NCBI GenBank assembly: GCA_937867025.1
Contig: CALMKH010000231.1
Span: 1-37,777, forward strand
Source of the DNA: an uncultured Bacteroidota bacterium
GTDB taxonomy: Bacteria > Bacteroidota > Bacteroidia > NS11-12g > UBA955
Length of the DNA: 37,777 bases
Direction: 5' to 3'
A program made the position numbers and the translations under genes. The notes below the pieces were generated by a model. That model worked only from the letters and a program-made list of their open reading frames with translations. It did no database searches and was not told the DNA's origin. Shown here in pieces: positions 19,960-28,079 of this stretch. Within the stretch, counting starts at the first letter, position 1; each line of letters starts with the position of its first letter.

Positions 19960-20505
19960 ATGGACTATCTGTATGATGACAATCTGGTCTCTCCACGCCT
20001 TTACACACGTAAGCTGACGCTTGAACACGTTCCTGCCTGGTCGGAGTTTTTCACTTCGGATGAAACTACGGAATTCCTGAAACCGCATGTGCTTGAAACG
20101 CCTGAACTCAGCGCCAGGCAATGGATCAGCGGGCAAATGGACCGTTATGCGGGTCACGAGTACGGCCTGCAGGCCCTGTTTGACAGGAATACCCACGATT
20201 TCATAGGGATGTGCGGGTTATTATTGCAGGATATCGACGGCAGCAAACAGCTGGAGGTGGGTTACCATATGCTTAGAAAATATTGGGGCAGGGGATATGC
20301 GCCTGAAGCAGCGCGCATCTTCATGGATTATGCATTTAACAGCTTGGGTAAGGATACGATTATTTCCATCATTCATGTTGATAATGTCAAATCCCAAAGG
20401 GTGGCGCAAAAGAACGGTCTCACCAGGGACAAACAAGTGCATTTCAAAAACATCGACGTGTGGATATACCGTATCAACAGGGAAGAGTTTATTAACCAGG
20501 CCTGA
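19960..20505 (+). CDS. GNAT-family N-acetyltransferase (Acetyltransf_3 / RimJ-like)
   Basis: A 181-residue acetyl-CoA-dependent acetyltransferase of the RimJ/RimL-like subgroup. It starts with a strand typical of that group (SPRLYTRKLTLEHVPAWSEFF). The acetyl-CoA-binding motif A appears as YHMLRKYWGRGYAPEAARIFMDYAF (about residues 102-126, with the R/Q-x-x-G-x-G/A pattern in RGYAPEA), followed by IHVDNVKSQRVAQKNGL, the last conserved helix. The substrate, whether protein N-terminus or small molecule, cannot be assigned. It stands between the TonB receptor and prfB on the same strand. Confidence 0.9.
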   Translation: MDYLYDDNLVSPRLYTRKLTLEHVPAWSEFFTSDETTEFLKPHVLETPELSARQWISGQMDRYAGHEYGLQALFDRNTHDFIGMCGLLLQDIDGSKQLEVGYHMLRKYWGRGYAPEAARIFMDYAFNSLGKDTIISIIHVDNVKSQRVAQKNGLTRDKQVHFKNIDVWIYRINREEFINQA

Positions 20506-20588
20506 GCCATTCATGCCTGTTTAAGTGCTACTCCCGTATCTTTGATCTTAATTCCTGAATCTTGATTCAAAATTCTTAAATTGTTCAT

Positions 20589-20596
20589 TATCTTTG
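20589..20596 (+). promoter_or_regulatory. -7 element, putative prfB promoter
   Basis: TATCTTTG matches TAnnTTTG exactly and ends 4 nt before the prfB ATG. A second TATCTTTG copy lies at 20538-20545. No perfectly spaced TTTG was found for the proximal one. Either could start prfB transcription, the proximal one giving a leaderless or nearly leaderless message. Confidence 0.45.
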
Positions 20597-20600
20597 CCTC

Positions 20601-21699
20601 ATGAATATTGATCAATTAAAAGATATAAAGAGCCGTGTAGAGGCTTTGGGGAGGTATCTTTGACGTCGCTCAGAAATTGGCGCTGATAGAAGACGAAGAA
20701 TCACAAACACTGGCACCTGATTTTTGGGATAATCCTGCAAAGGCTGAAAAACATCTCAAGAAGATAAAGGAGAAAAAATACTGGACCGAGGCCTACAAGC
20801 TCTGTGAGACGGCTGTTGCCGACCTGGATGTCCTCAAGGAATTTGAAGAGGCGGGCGCTGCCACTCCCGAAGAGGTGGACGCTGCTTACGGGCATGCCCT
20901 TCACCTCATAGAGGATCTGGAGATGAAAAACATGTTGCGCAGCGAGGAAGACAGGCTGGGCGCCATACTGACCATCAACAGCGGGGCAGGTGGTACGGAA
21001 AGCTGCGACTGGGCCGAAATGCTGGCGCGCATGTACCTGATGTGGGGCGAAAAGAACGGTTATAAGGTGACTGAAATGGACAGGCAGGATGGGGATGTGG
21101 CCGGTATAAAATCCATAACCTTTGAGTTCGAAGGGAATTTTCCATACGGGTACCTGAAAGGTGAAAGCGGAGTGCACCGCATGGTGCGCATATCGCCTTT
21201 CGACAGCAATGCCAGGAGACACACCTCATTTGCCAGCGTTTATGCTTACCCGCTTGTCGATGAAGACATAGTCATCAATATCAACCCGGCCGATGTGGAA
21301 ATGCACACCAGCCGAAGCGGCGGAGCAGGCGGGCAGAACGTGAATAAGGTGGAGACCAAGGTGCAGCTTACACATAAACCGACCGGTATAGTGGTAGTGT
21401 GCCAGAAGGCCAGGTCACAGGGAGAAAACCGTGAATTGGCCATGCAGATGCTTAAATCACAACTCTATGAAATGGAGCTGAGAAAGAAAAATGAAGCCAG
21501 GGATGCCATTGAAGCCGGTAAAATGAAAATCGAATGGGGTTCGCAGATACGCAACTATGTGTTCCATCCCTACAAACTGGTAAAGGATGTAAGGACAGGC
21601 GTTGAAACAAGCAATATCCAGGCCGTAATGGACGGACATATCGATGAATTTATCAAAGGGTATCTGATGGCCTTGGGGGGAACACAGACAACAGTATGA
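20601..21699 (+). CDS. prfB: peptide chain release factor 2 with programmed +1 frameshift
   Basis: Recognises UGA and UAA and releases finished proteins. The gene is read as 20601-20660 joined to 20662-21699, giving 365 residues. A 20-codon first frame ends CTT TGA C at 20658-20664, and a +1 slip at CTT continues as Leu-Asp-Val. The internal purine stretch GGGGAGG lies three bases before CTT. The RF2-specific SPF tripeptide is at about residues 198-200 and the catalytic GGQ at about 243-245. The frameshift autoregulates RF2: scarce RF2 leaves UGA unread and favours the slip. All parts look intact. Confidence 0.96.
20650..20664 (+). promoter_or_regulatory. RF2 programmed +1 frameshift site
   Basis: The purine-rich stimulator ends in AGG, then TAT, the slippery CTT (20658-20660), stop TGA (20661-20663) and C. 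This matches the conserved prfB recoding site, except that the stimulator reads GGGGAGG instead of the commoner AGGGGG. Confidence 0.93.
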
Positions 21700-21744
21700 C
21701 TACCATAATATGTATTAACACCAATAACAGCAACTAACTGTACA

Positions 21745-22272
21745 ATGAAAAAATTATTCATCCTCACTTTTGTCATTTTCCTGGTTTCATGCGGGAACAA
21801 TGCCGAAAAACAACTCAGGGACATCAGGCAGCTTCAGGCAAATAAAAGCCTCAGGACCAGCGACACCCTGATCAATTCCTATATCCGCTTTGCCGATCAG
21901 TTTCCTGATCACGACAGTGCTGTCAGGTTCCTCTTTAAAGCGGCAAGGGCCAGCGTCAGGGCCAATAAGATCATGCAGGGCATCAGGCTGGATGAACGCA
22001 TAATAGAAAAATATCCGAAAGATACGATGTACAGGCCGGAATCCATGATCAACGCGGGAATGAACTATTCTCATATGCCTGATGTGGCCAACGCCAAGAA
22101 ACTATGGGAAATGTTCCTGAAGGAATACCCAGGCCATCCCCGGTCTGCCGATATCCGTATCATGGCGGAAGAAGCAGGCATGAGCGAGGAAGAAAAAACA
22201 AGAAGGTTCTGGGAGCGTTTTGAAAAACTGAGAATGCAGGATTCCATAGCCAGGGCTGGAAAAATACAATAA
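21745..22272 (+). CDS. lipoprotein with tetratricopeptide-like helices
   Basis: A 175-residue lipoprotein. The signal peptide ends in the lipobox LVSC with Cys16 as lipidated residue. The mature part is entirely helical with paired-helix spacing (DTLINSYIRFADQFPDHDSAVRFLFKAARA..., DVANAKKLWEMFLKEYPGHPRSADIR), as in TPR proteins such as BamD or YbgF. It probably acts as a scaffold at the inner face of the outer membrane. The exact partner is unknown. It lies 45 bp after prfB and 5 bp before the HMG-CoA-lyase-like gene. Confidence 0.75.
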   Translation: MKKLFILTFVIFLVSCGNNAEKQLRDIRQLQANKSLRTSDTLINSYIRFADQFPDHDSAVRFLFKAARASVRANKIMQGIRLDERIIEKYPKDTMYRPESMINAGMNYSHMPDVANAKKLWEMFLKEYPGHPRSADIRIMAEEAGMSEEEKTRRFWERFEKLRMQDSIARAGKIQ

Positions 22273-22277
22273 ACCTT

Positions 22278-23129
22278 ATGTCTGTCAGGCTTGTAGAATG
22301 TCCGCGCGACGCCATGCAGGGATTCCATCACCAGATTGCCACATCTGACAAGATAGAATATATAAATGCATTGCTGGAAGTTGGCTACGATGCACTCGAC
22401 TGCGGCAGTTTCGTGTCTGCAAAGGCAGTTCCCCAACTGGCAGATACCGACACCGTTCTCAGGAGCATTAACAGGGGAAACATGGGAACCAGGTTGCTTG
22501 TCATTGTAGCCAATGAACGCGGAGCGGAACAGGCCTGTAATTTTGATAATGTGGATATTGTCGGGTTCCCGTTCAGTATTTCAGAACAGTTTCAGATGAG
22601 GAATACGAACCAGGGGATATCTGACGCCATGCATCGCCTGAAAGAAATCAAGTCTATCTGTGATCAAGGCAATAAACAGTTGCTGGTATACCTTTCAATG
22701 GGTTTCGGCAATCCGTACGACGACGAATGGTCGGTGGGAATTGCTATTGACTGGTGTAAAACGTTATCAGGTATGGGTGTACGGCATATTAACCTTGCAG
22801 ATACGATAGGAGTGGCCCGCCCCGGCGATATACGCTCCGTATTTTCAGCCTGCCTTTCGCAGATGCCTCAGGTGGAATTCGGTGCCCATTTTCATACCCG
22901 GCCGGACAATTATCTTCAGAACATTACGGCAGCCTATGAATCGGGCTGCAGGAGTTTTGATTCAGCCATAAAAGGTTTCGGGGGCTGTCCTTTTGCAACC
23001 GATGAACTCACCGGTAACCTGCCTACCGAATCATTGCTTTCATTCCTCGAAAGCATGAAAGAATCCACAGGCATCAACCGCCAGGCTTTTGATAAGGCTT
23101 ACGCAATCGCCAGCCGCATTTTTATCTGA
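22278..23129 (+). CDS. hydroxymethylglutaryl-CoA lyase family protein
   Basis: A 283-residue TIM-barrel enzyme of the HMGL-like family, which cleaves HMG-CoA to acetyl-CoA and acetoacetate in leucine catabolism. The metal/catalytic segment ECPRDAMQG holds Asp11. GSFVSAKAVPQLAD matches the SFVSPKWVPQMAD segment, the metal histidines are in GAHFHTRPDN, and the catalytic cysteine is Cys237 in GFGGCPFA. All key residues known from the family are present, but the histidine motif (HFHTRPDN against HCHDTYGQ) differs, so a related 3-hydroxyacyl-CoA lyase activity is possible. It follows the lipoprotein gene after 5 bp. Confidence 0.85.
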   Translation: MSVRLVECPRDAMQGFHHQIATSDKIEYINALLEVGYDALDCGSFVSAKAVPQLADTDTVLRSINRGNMGTRLLVIVANERGAEQACNFDNVDIVGFPFSISEQFQMRNTNQGISDAMHRLKEIKSICDQGNKQLLVYLSMGFGNPYDDEWSVGIAIDWCKTLSGMGVRHINLADTIGVARPGDIRSVFSACLSQMPQVEFGAHFHTRPDNYLQNITAAYESGCRSFDSAIKGFGGCPFATDELTGNLPTESLLSFLESMKESTGINRQAFDKAYAIASRIFI

Positions 23130-23130
23130 A

Positions 23131-23160
23131 AGCGTTTATAAGTGCAATAAACGCTGCACT
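23131..23160 (+). other. hairpin just after the HMG-CoA-lyase-like gene, with a competing alternative
   Basis: AGCGTTTAT (23131-23139) pairs perfectly with ATAAACGCT (23147-23155), starting two bases after the stop codon. The loop and 3' flank can instead pair as AGTGC (23141-23145) with GCACT (23156-23160). No T-run follows, so it is more likely an mRNA 3' stabiliser or a weak terminator. Confidence 0.45.
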
Positions 23161-23220
23161 CCCGGTTATTCAGTCTTATCATGCCCGTAATTCATATATC
23201 GTAATTCGTAAATTATTCTT

Positions 23221-23228
23221 TAATTTTG
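23221..23228 (+). promoter_or_regulatory. -7 element, putative mtaB promoter
   Basis: TAATTTTG matches TAnnTTTG and ends 7 nt before the mtaB ATG. No clear TTTG lies 19-21 nt upstream; that area carries CGTAATTC twice, 14 bp apart. It would drive the mtaB-lgt-DUF4294-bshB1 gene string with almost no leader. Confidence 0.45.
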
Positions 23229-23235
23229 CACCTTA

Positions 23236-24561
23236 ATGCAAAGATCGGTCGCCTTTTATACTCTTGGGTGTAAACTAAACTTTTCGGAAACCAGTACCAT
23301 TTCAAGACAGCTTGAACAAGGAGGTTTCACGAAAACAGAATTTACAGACAAGGCGGATATCTACGTGATCAATACATGTTCTGTTACCGACCATGCTGAT
23401 CGCAAATGCAGGAAAGTGGTAAAGGAGGCCCTCAGGTTCAATCCTGAAGCATTTATTGTGATAATAGGGTGTTACGCGCAGCTTAAACCCGCCGAAATAG
23501 CAAATATTCCAGGTGTAGACCTTGTATTGGGCGCGGCAGAAAAATTTGATCTTATAAATTATCTTTCCGATTCATACAAAAAATACGATAAAGCTTCTGT
23601 TTATAATAAAAACATTAAAGAAACCAATAGTTTTGTTCCCGGTTTTTCAGTAGGTGACCGCACACGTTCCTTTATGAAGGTTCAGGACGGATGCGATTAT
23701 TTCTGTTCATTCTGCACCATACCCCTGGCACGCGGGCGCAGCCGAAGCCATACGGTGGAGGAAACGATCAGGGTGGCCAGGGAAGTTGCCGCAACGGATG
23801 TAAAGGAAATTGTGCTTACCGGGGTTAATCTTGGTGATTTTGGAGTTCAGAACGGCGAAACTTTTTACGACCTGGCGCTGGAACTGGAAAAACTGGAAGG
23901 GGTCAGCCGTTTCAGGATATCTTCCATTGAACCCAACCTGCTGACGGATGAACTCATTGCGTTTGTGGCCGGTTCACAGAAGTTCATGCCGCATTTCCAT
24001 CTGCCTTTGCAAAGCGGATCCAACACAATACTTAAGAGCATGCGCAGAAGGTACGAAAGGGAGCTTTATGCCGAAAAGGTCGCGCGTATCAAGTCGCTTA
24101 TGCCTCATGCTGCCATCGGGGTGGATGTTATTGCGGGTTATCCGGGTGAAACAGATGTGGAATTTCTTGAAACCTATCATTTTATTAACGGGCTCGATGT
24201 CTCTTATCTGCACGTGTTTCCTTATTCGGAAAGAAGCAATACCACGGCAGCCAAATTAAAAGGGAAAGTGCATCAGTTCCTTCGTAACGAACGCACAGAT
24301 ATGCTCCGGATACTAAGTGAAAAAAAGAAGCAGGCCTTTTATCAGCAACATATTGGCCGTGAAGCAAAGGTCCTTTTCGAGCGTGAGCGGACCGGAGATA
24401 AAATGTATGGCTTTACTGAAAACTACATAAAGGTGGAAGCCGATTATGATCCGCTTATCGTCAATGAGATTTCCACAGTTCACCTGGCGGGAATCAGCTC
24501 CGAAGGAACTGCTCTCGCTGAAATCAATTATTCAAATCCAATAGCTATACATGTATCCTAA
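23236..24561 (+). CDS. mtaB: tRNA t6A37 methylthiotransferase (radical SAM)
   Basis: A 441-residue enzyme that converts t6A37 to ms2t6A37 in tRNA. An N-terminal UPF0004 domain carries the auxiliary cluster cysteines (LGCKLNFSE, INTCSVTDHADRKCRKVV, IIGCYAQ). The radical-SAM cluster motif is C153-x3-C157-x2-C160 (GCDYFCSFCTIPLARGRSRS), and a C-terminal TRAM domain closes the protein. The overall pattern distinguishes MtaB from MiaB and RimO. It overlaps lgt by 11 bases. A leaderless-type -7 element precedes it. Confidence 0.95.
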   Translation: MQRSVAFYTLGCKLNFSETSTISRQLEQGGFTKTEFTDKADIYVINTCSVTDHADRKCRKVVKEALRFNPEAFIVIIGCYAQLKPAEIANIPGVDLVLGAAEKFDLINYLSDSYKKYDKASVYNKNIKETNSFVPGFSVGDRTRSFMKVQDGCDYFCSFCTIPLARGRSRSHTVEETIRVAREVAATDVKEIVLTGVNLGDFGVQNGETFYDLALELEKLEGVSRFRISSIEPNLLTDELIAFVAGSQKFMPHFHLPLQSGSNTILKSMRRRYERELYAEKVARIKSLMPHAAIGVDVIAGYPGETDVEFLETYHFINGLDVSYLHVFPYSERSNTTAAKLKGKVHQFLRNERTDMLRILSEKKKQAFYQQHIGREAKVLFERERTGDKMYGFTENYIKVEADYDPLIVNEISTVHLAGISSEGTALAEINYSNPIAIHVS

Positions 24562-25744
24562 CTTTTACTACATTTTCAAGGACTGGTTCGGTATTGAACT
24601 GCAGTTCCTGAAACTTATCAATTCATTCGGTTTTTTTGTTGCCGTTTCGTTTCTTCTGGCCAATATATTTATGGGCAAAGAACTGAGGCGGAAATTCAGG
24701 GACGGTATTCTGGGGGAGGGCCGCCTGATGCGTTATTGGGTTGGGAAGCCTTATACCCGGGCAGATTATATCACTTCCGGAATTACCGGGTTCATTCTGG
24801 GGTTCAAATTCCTTCCGCTCGTTTTTGATTTTTCCCTTGCAGCTGAAAATACGCAGGAATACCTGTTGTCTGCACAGGGCAGTTTCCCAATGGGAGTTGT
24901 CGCTGCAGCAGCGTTTCTGGCATTTAATTACTGGCTGGATAAAAAGCAGAGGCTTGAGGAGCCTGTCGAAAAAACCAGGATTGTCGACCCATCCCATTAT
25001 ATGGGCGAATTAACGCTTGCCGCATTTGTTGGTGGTCTTATCGGCGCCAAACTGTTCCACATACTTGAAAACCTCTCGGAGTTTATGGCAAATCCGGTGG
25101 AATCCATTATTTCTTTCAGCGGGCTTACATTTTACGGAGGTCTCATTGTTGGCGGTGCGGCAGTGTTGTATACTGCAAAAAAACGCGGTATTCCGCCTTT
25201 GCATATGCTCGATGCCGGTGGCCCGGCCATGATGCTGGCTTACGGGGTGGGCAGGATCGGGTGCCATGTCAGCGGCGACGGCGATTGGGGTATCGTTAAT
25301 ACGTCCCCCAAACCTTCATGGATGTCTTTTTTGCCGGACTGGATGTGGAGCTATGATTATCCCCATAATGTCAATGGTATCGGGGTGCCTATTCCAGGTT
25401 GCGAAGGACAGCATTGCACACATCTGGTACCCCCTGTATTCCCTACACCTTTTTATGAGACGGTCATGGCCCTCGTGTTATTCATGATACTCTGGGGTTT
25501 AAGAAAACGTCTTCGTTATGCCGGCTTGCTGTTTGGATTGTATCTGGTGATGAACGGACTTGAGAGGTTCCTGATTGAAAAGATACGTGTTAATACCATT
25601 ATGGACTTCCTGGGCATGAAAGTTACGCAGGCAGAGATCATCTCCGTCTCCTTAATGATAGCGGGAGTGGTATTGACTGGGCTTGCACGTTATTGGAAGG
25701 TGCCGACAAAGAAACCGGTCAATCCTGGCACGACACTTGAATAA
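24551..25744 (+). CDS. lgt: prolipoprotein diacylglyceryl transferase, extended form
   Basis: Transfers diacylglycerol from phosphatidylglycerol to the lipobox cysteine of prolipoproteins, at the inner membrane. The Lgt signature is GVGRIGCHVSGDGDWG at about residues 231-246, surrounded by several hydrophobic transmembrane helices. At 397 residues it is longer than the ~280-300 of proteobacterial Lgt, with extra sequence in the N-terminal part and a proline-rich loop after the signature, as in other Bacteroidota. It overlaps mtaB by 11 bases and precedes the DUF4294 gene by 10. It serves the lipoproteins encoded nearby (21745 and 28991). Confidence 0.93.
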   Translation: MYPNFYYIFKDWFGIELQFLKLINSFGFFVAVSFLLANIFMGKELRRKFRDGILGEGRLMRYWVGKPYTRADYITSGITGFILGFKFLPLVFDFSLAAENTQEYLLSAQGSFPMGVVAAAAFLAFNYWLDKKQRLEEPVEKTRIVDPSHYMGELTLAAFVGGLIGAKLFHILENLSEFMANPVESIISFSGLTFYGGLIVGGAAVLYTAKKRGIPPLHMLDAGGPAMMLAYGVGRIGCHVSGDGDWGIVNTSPKPSWMSFLPDWMWSYDYPHNVNGIGVPIPGCEGQHCTHLVPPVFPTPFYETVMALVLFMILWGLRKRLRYAGLLFGLYLVMNGLERFLIEKIRVNTIMDFLGMKVTQAEIISVSLMIAGVVLTGLARYWKVPTKKPVNPGTTLE

Positions 25745-25754
25745 ACAATCTATT

Positions 25755-26375
25755 ATGAAGAACATGTGGCTTGTTTTACTGATTCTTGCTTCATCGGCCA
25801 ATGCCCAGAGCACTGCCGATTCAAGCAATGCAGACACCCTGATCAAAAGAAAACGCAGCGACGTGAAAGTGACATACGAGATTCACGGAACCGACACTGT
25901 ACCTGTATATCTTCTCGAAAAAATGAACTTTACTGTCAGCGGTTCAAAAACAGCGAAGGAAAAAGAAGATTTTAACAAGCTGTACCGGTGGGTCAGAAAA
26001 GCCCTGCCATATGCCAAGCTGGCAGCATTCAGGCTTCAGTTGATGGAAGACAACCTCAACCTTCTTACTTCTGAAAAAGCAAAGAAAAAATATATTAAAC
26101 AATGCGAAAGGTCCATAAAGAAACAATTCATGGACGATTTGAAGAATCTGTATGTCGAGGAAGGCAAGATTCTGCTAAAGCTGATTCACCGCGAAACCGG
26201 CAAGACAAGTTTTGATATCATGAAAAATTATGGCGGAACCATCGAAACTGTATTTTATCAGGCAATGGCTAAGACTTACAACGCGAATATGAAAGCCACA
26301 TACGACCCGGTTATAGACTACCAGATTGAAGAAATCATCAAGTCACTGGAAATAGAAAATGTCCAAAAAAATTAA
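25755..26375 (+). CDS. exported DUF4294 protein
   Basis: A 206-residue protein with a signal peptide ending SANAQ. The mature part matches the DUF4294 pattern: a short beta segment (HGTDTVPVYLLEKMNF), a conserved YRWVRKALPYAKLAAFRL helix, then long charged helices and the motif LIHRETGKTSFDIMKNYGG. Function is unknown. The ATG at 25755 is chosen over an in-frame ATG 72 bases upstream that lies inside lgt. It overlaps bshB1 by 17 bases, so the two are cotranscribed. Confidence 0.85.
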   Translation: MKNMWLVLLILASSANAQSTADSSNADTLIKRKRSDVKVTYEIHGTDTVPVYLLEKMNFTVSGSKTAKEKEDFNKLYRWVRKALPYAKLAAFRLQLMEDNLNLLTSEKAKKKYIKQCERSIKKQFMDDLKNLYVEEGKILLKLIHRETGKTSFDIMKNYGGTIETVFYQAMAKTYNANMKATYDPVIDYQIEEIIKSLEIENVQKN

Positions 26376-27081
26376 TGTACTCGCATTTGCGGCTCATCCT
26401 GACGATGTGGAAATATCCATCTCAGGTATTATGCTCAAGCATAAGGCTGCCGGACTTACAACAGGTATTATAGATCTTACCGGTGGAGAACTGGGAACAA
26501 GGGGCAGCGCTGAACTGAGGGCTGAAGAGTCGGCAAAGGCGGCGCGGATACTAAACCTGGATATACGCGAAAACCTCGGATTCAGGGATGGCTTCTTCGA
26601 AACAGATGAGCGTCATCTGCTGGAAGTGGTGAAAATGATCAGGAAATATCAGCCGGATATTATGCTGATAAATGCGGAATCGGACAGGCACCCTGATCAT
26701 GGCCGGGCTCATGAACTCGTGAAACGCGCTGCTTTTCTGGCAGGGCTTGTCAAGATTAAAACAAGTGTGGACAATACGGATCAGTCACCCTGGAGACCGC
26801 AAACACTTTATTCTTATATTCAGGATTATCACCTGGAACCTGATATAGTCGTGGATGTGACGGCTTTTTGGGAACGCCGCATGGAAAGCCTTATGGCATA
26901 TTCGTCCCAGTTTTATAACCCGGCCTCAGGAGAGGCGGAAACACCTATTTCTACAACAGGATTCCTTAAGCATATTGAGGGGCGCAGTCACCAGTTTGGC
27001 AGGCTTATCAATGTCACACATGCTGAAGGATTGCGAAAGGTAAGGCCCGTCGGTGTAGACCTCTTAACCCATTTGCTCTGA
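26359..27081 (+). CDS. bshB1: bacillithiol biosynthesis deacetylase BshB1
   Basis: A 240-residue zinc hydrolase of the PIG-L/LmbE family that deacetylates GlcNAc-malate, the second step of bacillithiol synthesis. The zinc ligands are in AAHPDDVE (H13, D16) and in SDRHPDHGRAHELV (about residue 112), with the conserved GELGTRGSAELRAEE segment between. BshB1 is the form used by Bacteroidota for low-molecular-weight thiol production. It overlaps the DUF4294 gene by 17 bases and is followed after 2 bp by the LEA14-like gene. Nearby thiol-dependent proteins (thioredoxin-like at 27642, OsmC at 30438) make the location meaningful. Confidence 0.93.
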   Translation: MSKKINVLAFAAHPDDVEISISGIMLKHKAAGLTTGIIDLTGGELGTRGSAELRAEESAKAARILNLDIRENLGFRDGFFETDERHLLEVVKMIRKYQPDIMLINAESDRHPDHGRAHELVKRAAFLAGLVKIKTSVDNTDQSPWRPQTLYSYIQDYHLEPDIVVDVTAFWERRMESLMAYSSQFYNPASGEAETPISTTGFLKHIEGRSHQFGRLINVTHAEGLRKVRPVGVDLLTHLL

Positions 27082-27083
27082 TC

Positions 27084-27563
27084 ATGAAAAAGCTGCTCCT
27101 GGTCTTTTTAGTGCTGGCAGGATTAAGCGCATGGATATGGATATATTTCCTCACTTCATTTAAGGAACCTGTGTTTGTCGGAATGAAAGACATACATGTG
27201 GTCCGGTCGGAAGGTACGCTGGCAGAGGTTCTTGCCGTAGCGGTCTTTAACAATCCAAATACCATTTCAGCTACATTGATCAACACTGAACTCAGGGTGT
27301 ATTCAAACGATGTTCTTGTAGGCCAGGTTTCCCAGACCCACGTCAGTGAGATTCCCGGAGAAAAGGATTTTGAAGTGCCTTTGAAATTCACAACGGATTT
27401 ACTGAAACTGGGAATGAGCCAGAGCATTTCAGGACTGCTTGAAAAGGTGATCAGTGAAGAGCGCATGGTGCCTCTGCGTTTCGACGGTTACTGCCGCATA
27501 AAAAGCGGAGGGGAGACTTACAAAATACCCATTTCATACGAAGACAAGCTGATGTTCAGATAA
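27084..27563 (+). CDS. LEA14-like (LEA type 2) membrane-anchored protein
   Basis: A 159-residue protein with one N-terminal transmembrane segment (about residues 3-24), followed by a single beta-sandwich of the LEA type 2 kind: VAVFNNPNTISATLINTELRVYSNDVLVGQV and the later EIPGEKDFEVPLKF. Such domains face the periplasm. The molecular function is not known in bacteria. It lies 2 bp after bshB1 and probably ends this gene string, as a 78-bp gap with a promoter-like element follows. Confidence 0.75.
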   Translation: MKKLLLVFLVLAGLSAWIWIYFLTSFKEPVFVGMKDIHVVRSEGTLAEVLAVAVFNNPNTISATLINTELRVYSNDVLVGQVSQTHVSEIPGEKDFEVPLKFTTDLLKLGMSQSISGLLEKVISEERMVPLRFDGYCRIKSGGETYKIPISYEDKLMFR

Positions 27564-27623
27564 CTGGAAAATACTCATGACGGTAAACATGCCTTTTCAC
27601 AGTGTTTTCTTAAGAAAATTATA

Positions 27624-27631
27624 TATATTTG
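27624..27631 (+). promoter_or_regulatory. -7 element before the thioredoxin-ApbE-DUF4266-DUF3570-OsmC operon
   Basis: TATATTTG matches TAnnTTTG exactly and ends 10 nt before the ATG at 27642. No convincing -33 TTTG was found. Its presence suggests that the five-gene operon has its own transcription start. Confidence 0.4.
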
Positions 27632-27641
27632 CTTACGATAC

Positions 27642-28079
27642 ATGTTAAAGACAGTTTTAGTTTTTATCAGTGTTTTTCTTTGCGTCAGCGGCGCAAAAGG
27701 TGGCTCTTTGAATCCAGTAAAACCGGATTCTTCTGCAAGACCCACCTCAGTCATGTATGTGTTTGAAGGGTCTGACTGGTGCGCCAGTTGCCTGCGGTTT
27801 AAAAACAAAGTTCTGAACGACTCGGCTTTTCGCGCTGCACTCGATTCTGCTTATACCCGTATGGAATTACTCGACTTTCCTCAAAGGAAGAAATTGACGG
27901 AACAAACTGTCAGCTATAATAATGAAATGGCGGAAAAGCTTGGGTTTAATGGAAATTTTCCGACAATTGTTGTGTACTCCCTTAAGAATAATAAATTCAG
28001 AACCCTGAATTATCGCAATGAAGAAGCCCCGGAATTTCTTCAGGTCCTGTTATCGGAATTGAAATCTCTCAATGAATGA
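27642..28079 (+). CDS. periplasmic thioredoxin-family protein
   Basis: A 145-residue protein with a cleavable signal peptide of about 19 residues and a thioredoxin-like fold. The active site is C47-A-S-C50 in SDWCASCLRFKNKVL, and the cis-proline region is NGNFPTIVVY. It resembles the thioredoxin_7 type of thiol-disulfide proteins that accompany ApbE-DUF4266-DUF3570 genes. It probably reduces or isomerises disulfides in the periplasm. It is the first gene of a tight operon: its last 8 bases overlap apbE. Confidence 0.85.
   Translation: MLKTVLVFISVFLCVSGAKGGSLNPVKPDSSARPTSVMYVFEGSDWCASCLRFKNKVLNDSAFRAALDSAYTRMELLDFPQRKKLTEQTVSYNNEMAEKLGFNGNFPTIVVYSLKNNKFRTLNYRNEEAPEFLQVLLSELKSLNE

Noticed and set aside
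20601-20663. prfB as a broken gene with a premature TGA
   Set aside because: The TGA sits exactly in the conserved RF2 recoding site and the +1 frame gives an intact protein.
23131-23160. H-type pseudoknot formed by the two stems after the HMG-CoA-lyase-like gene
   Set aside because: There are no bases left to cross the 9-bp stem, so both stems cannot form together; they can only be alternatives.
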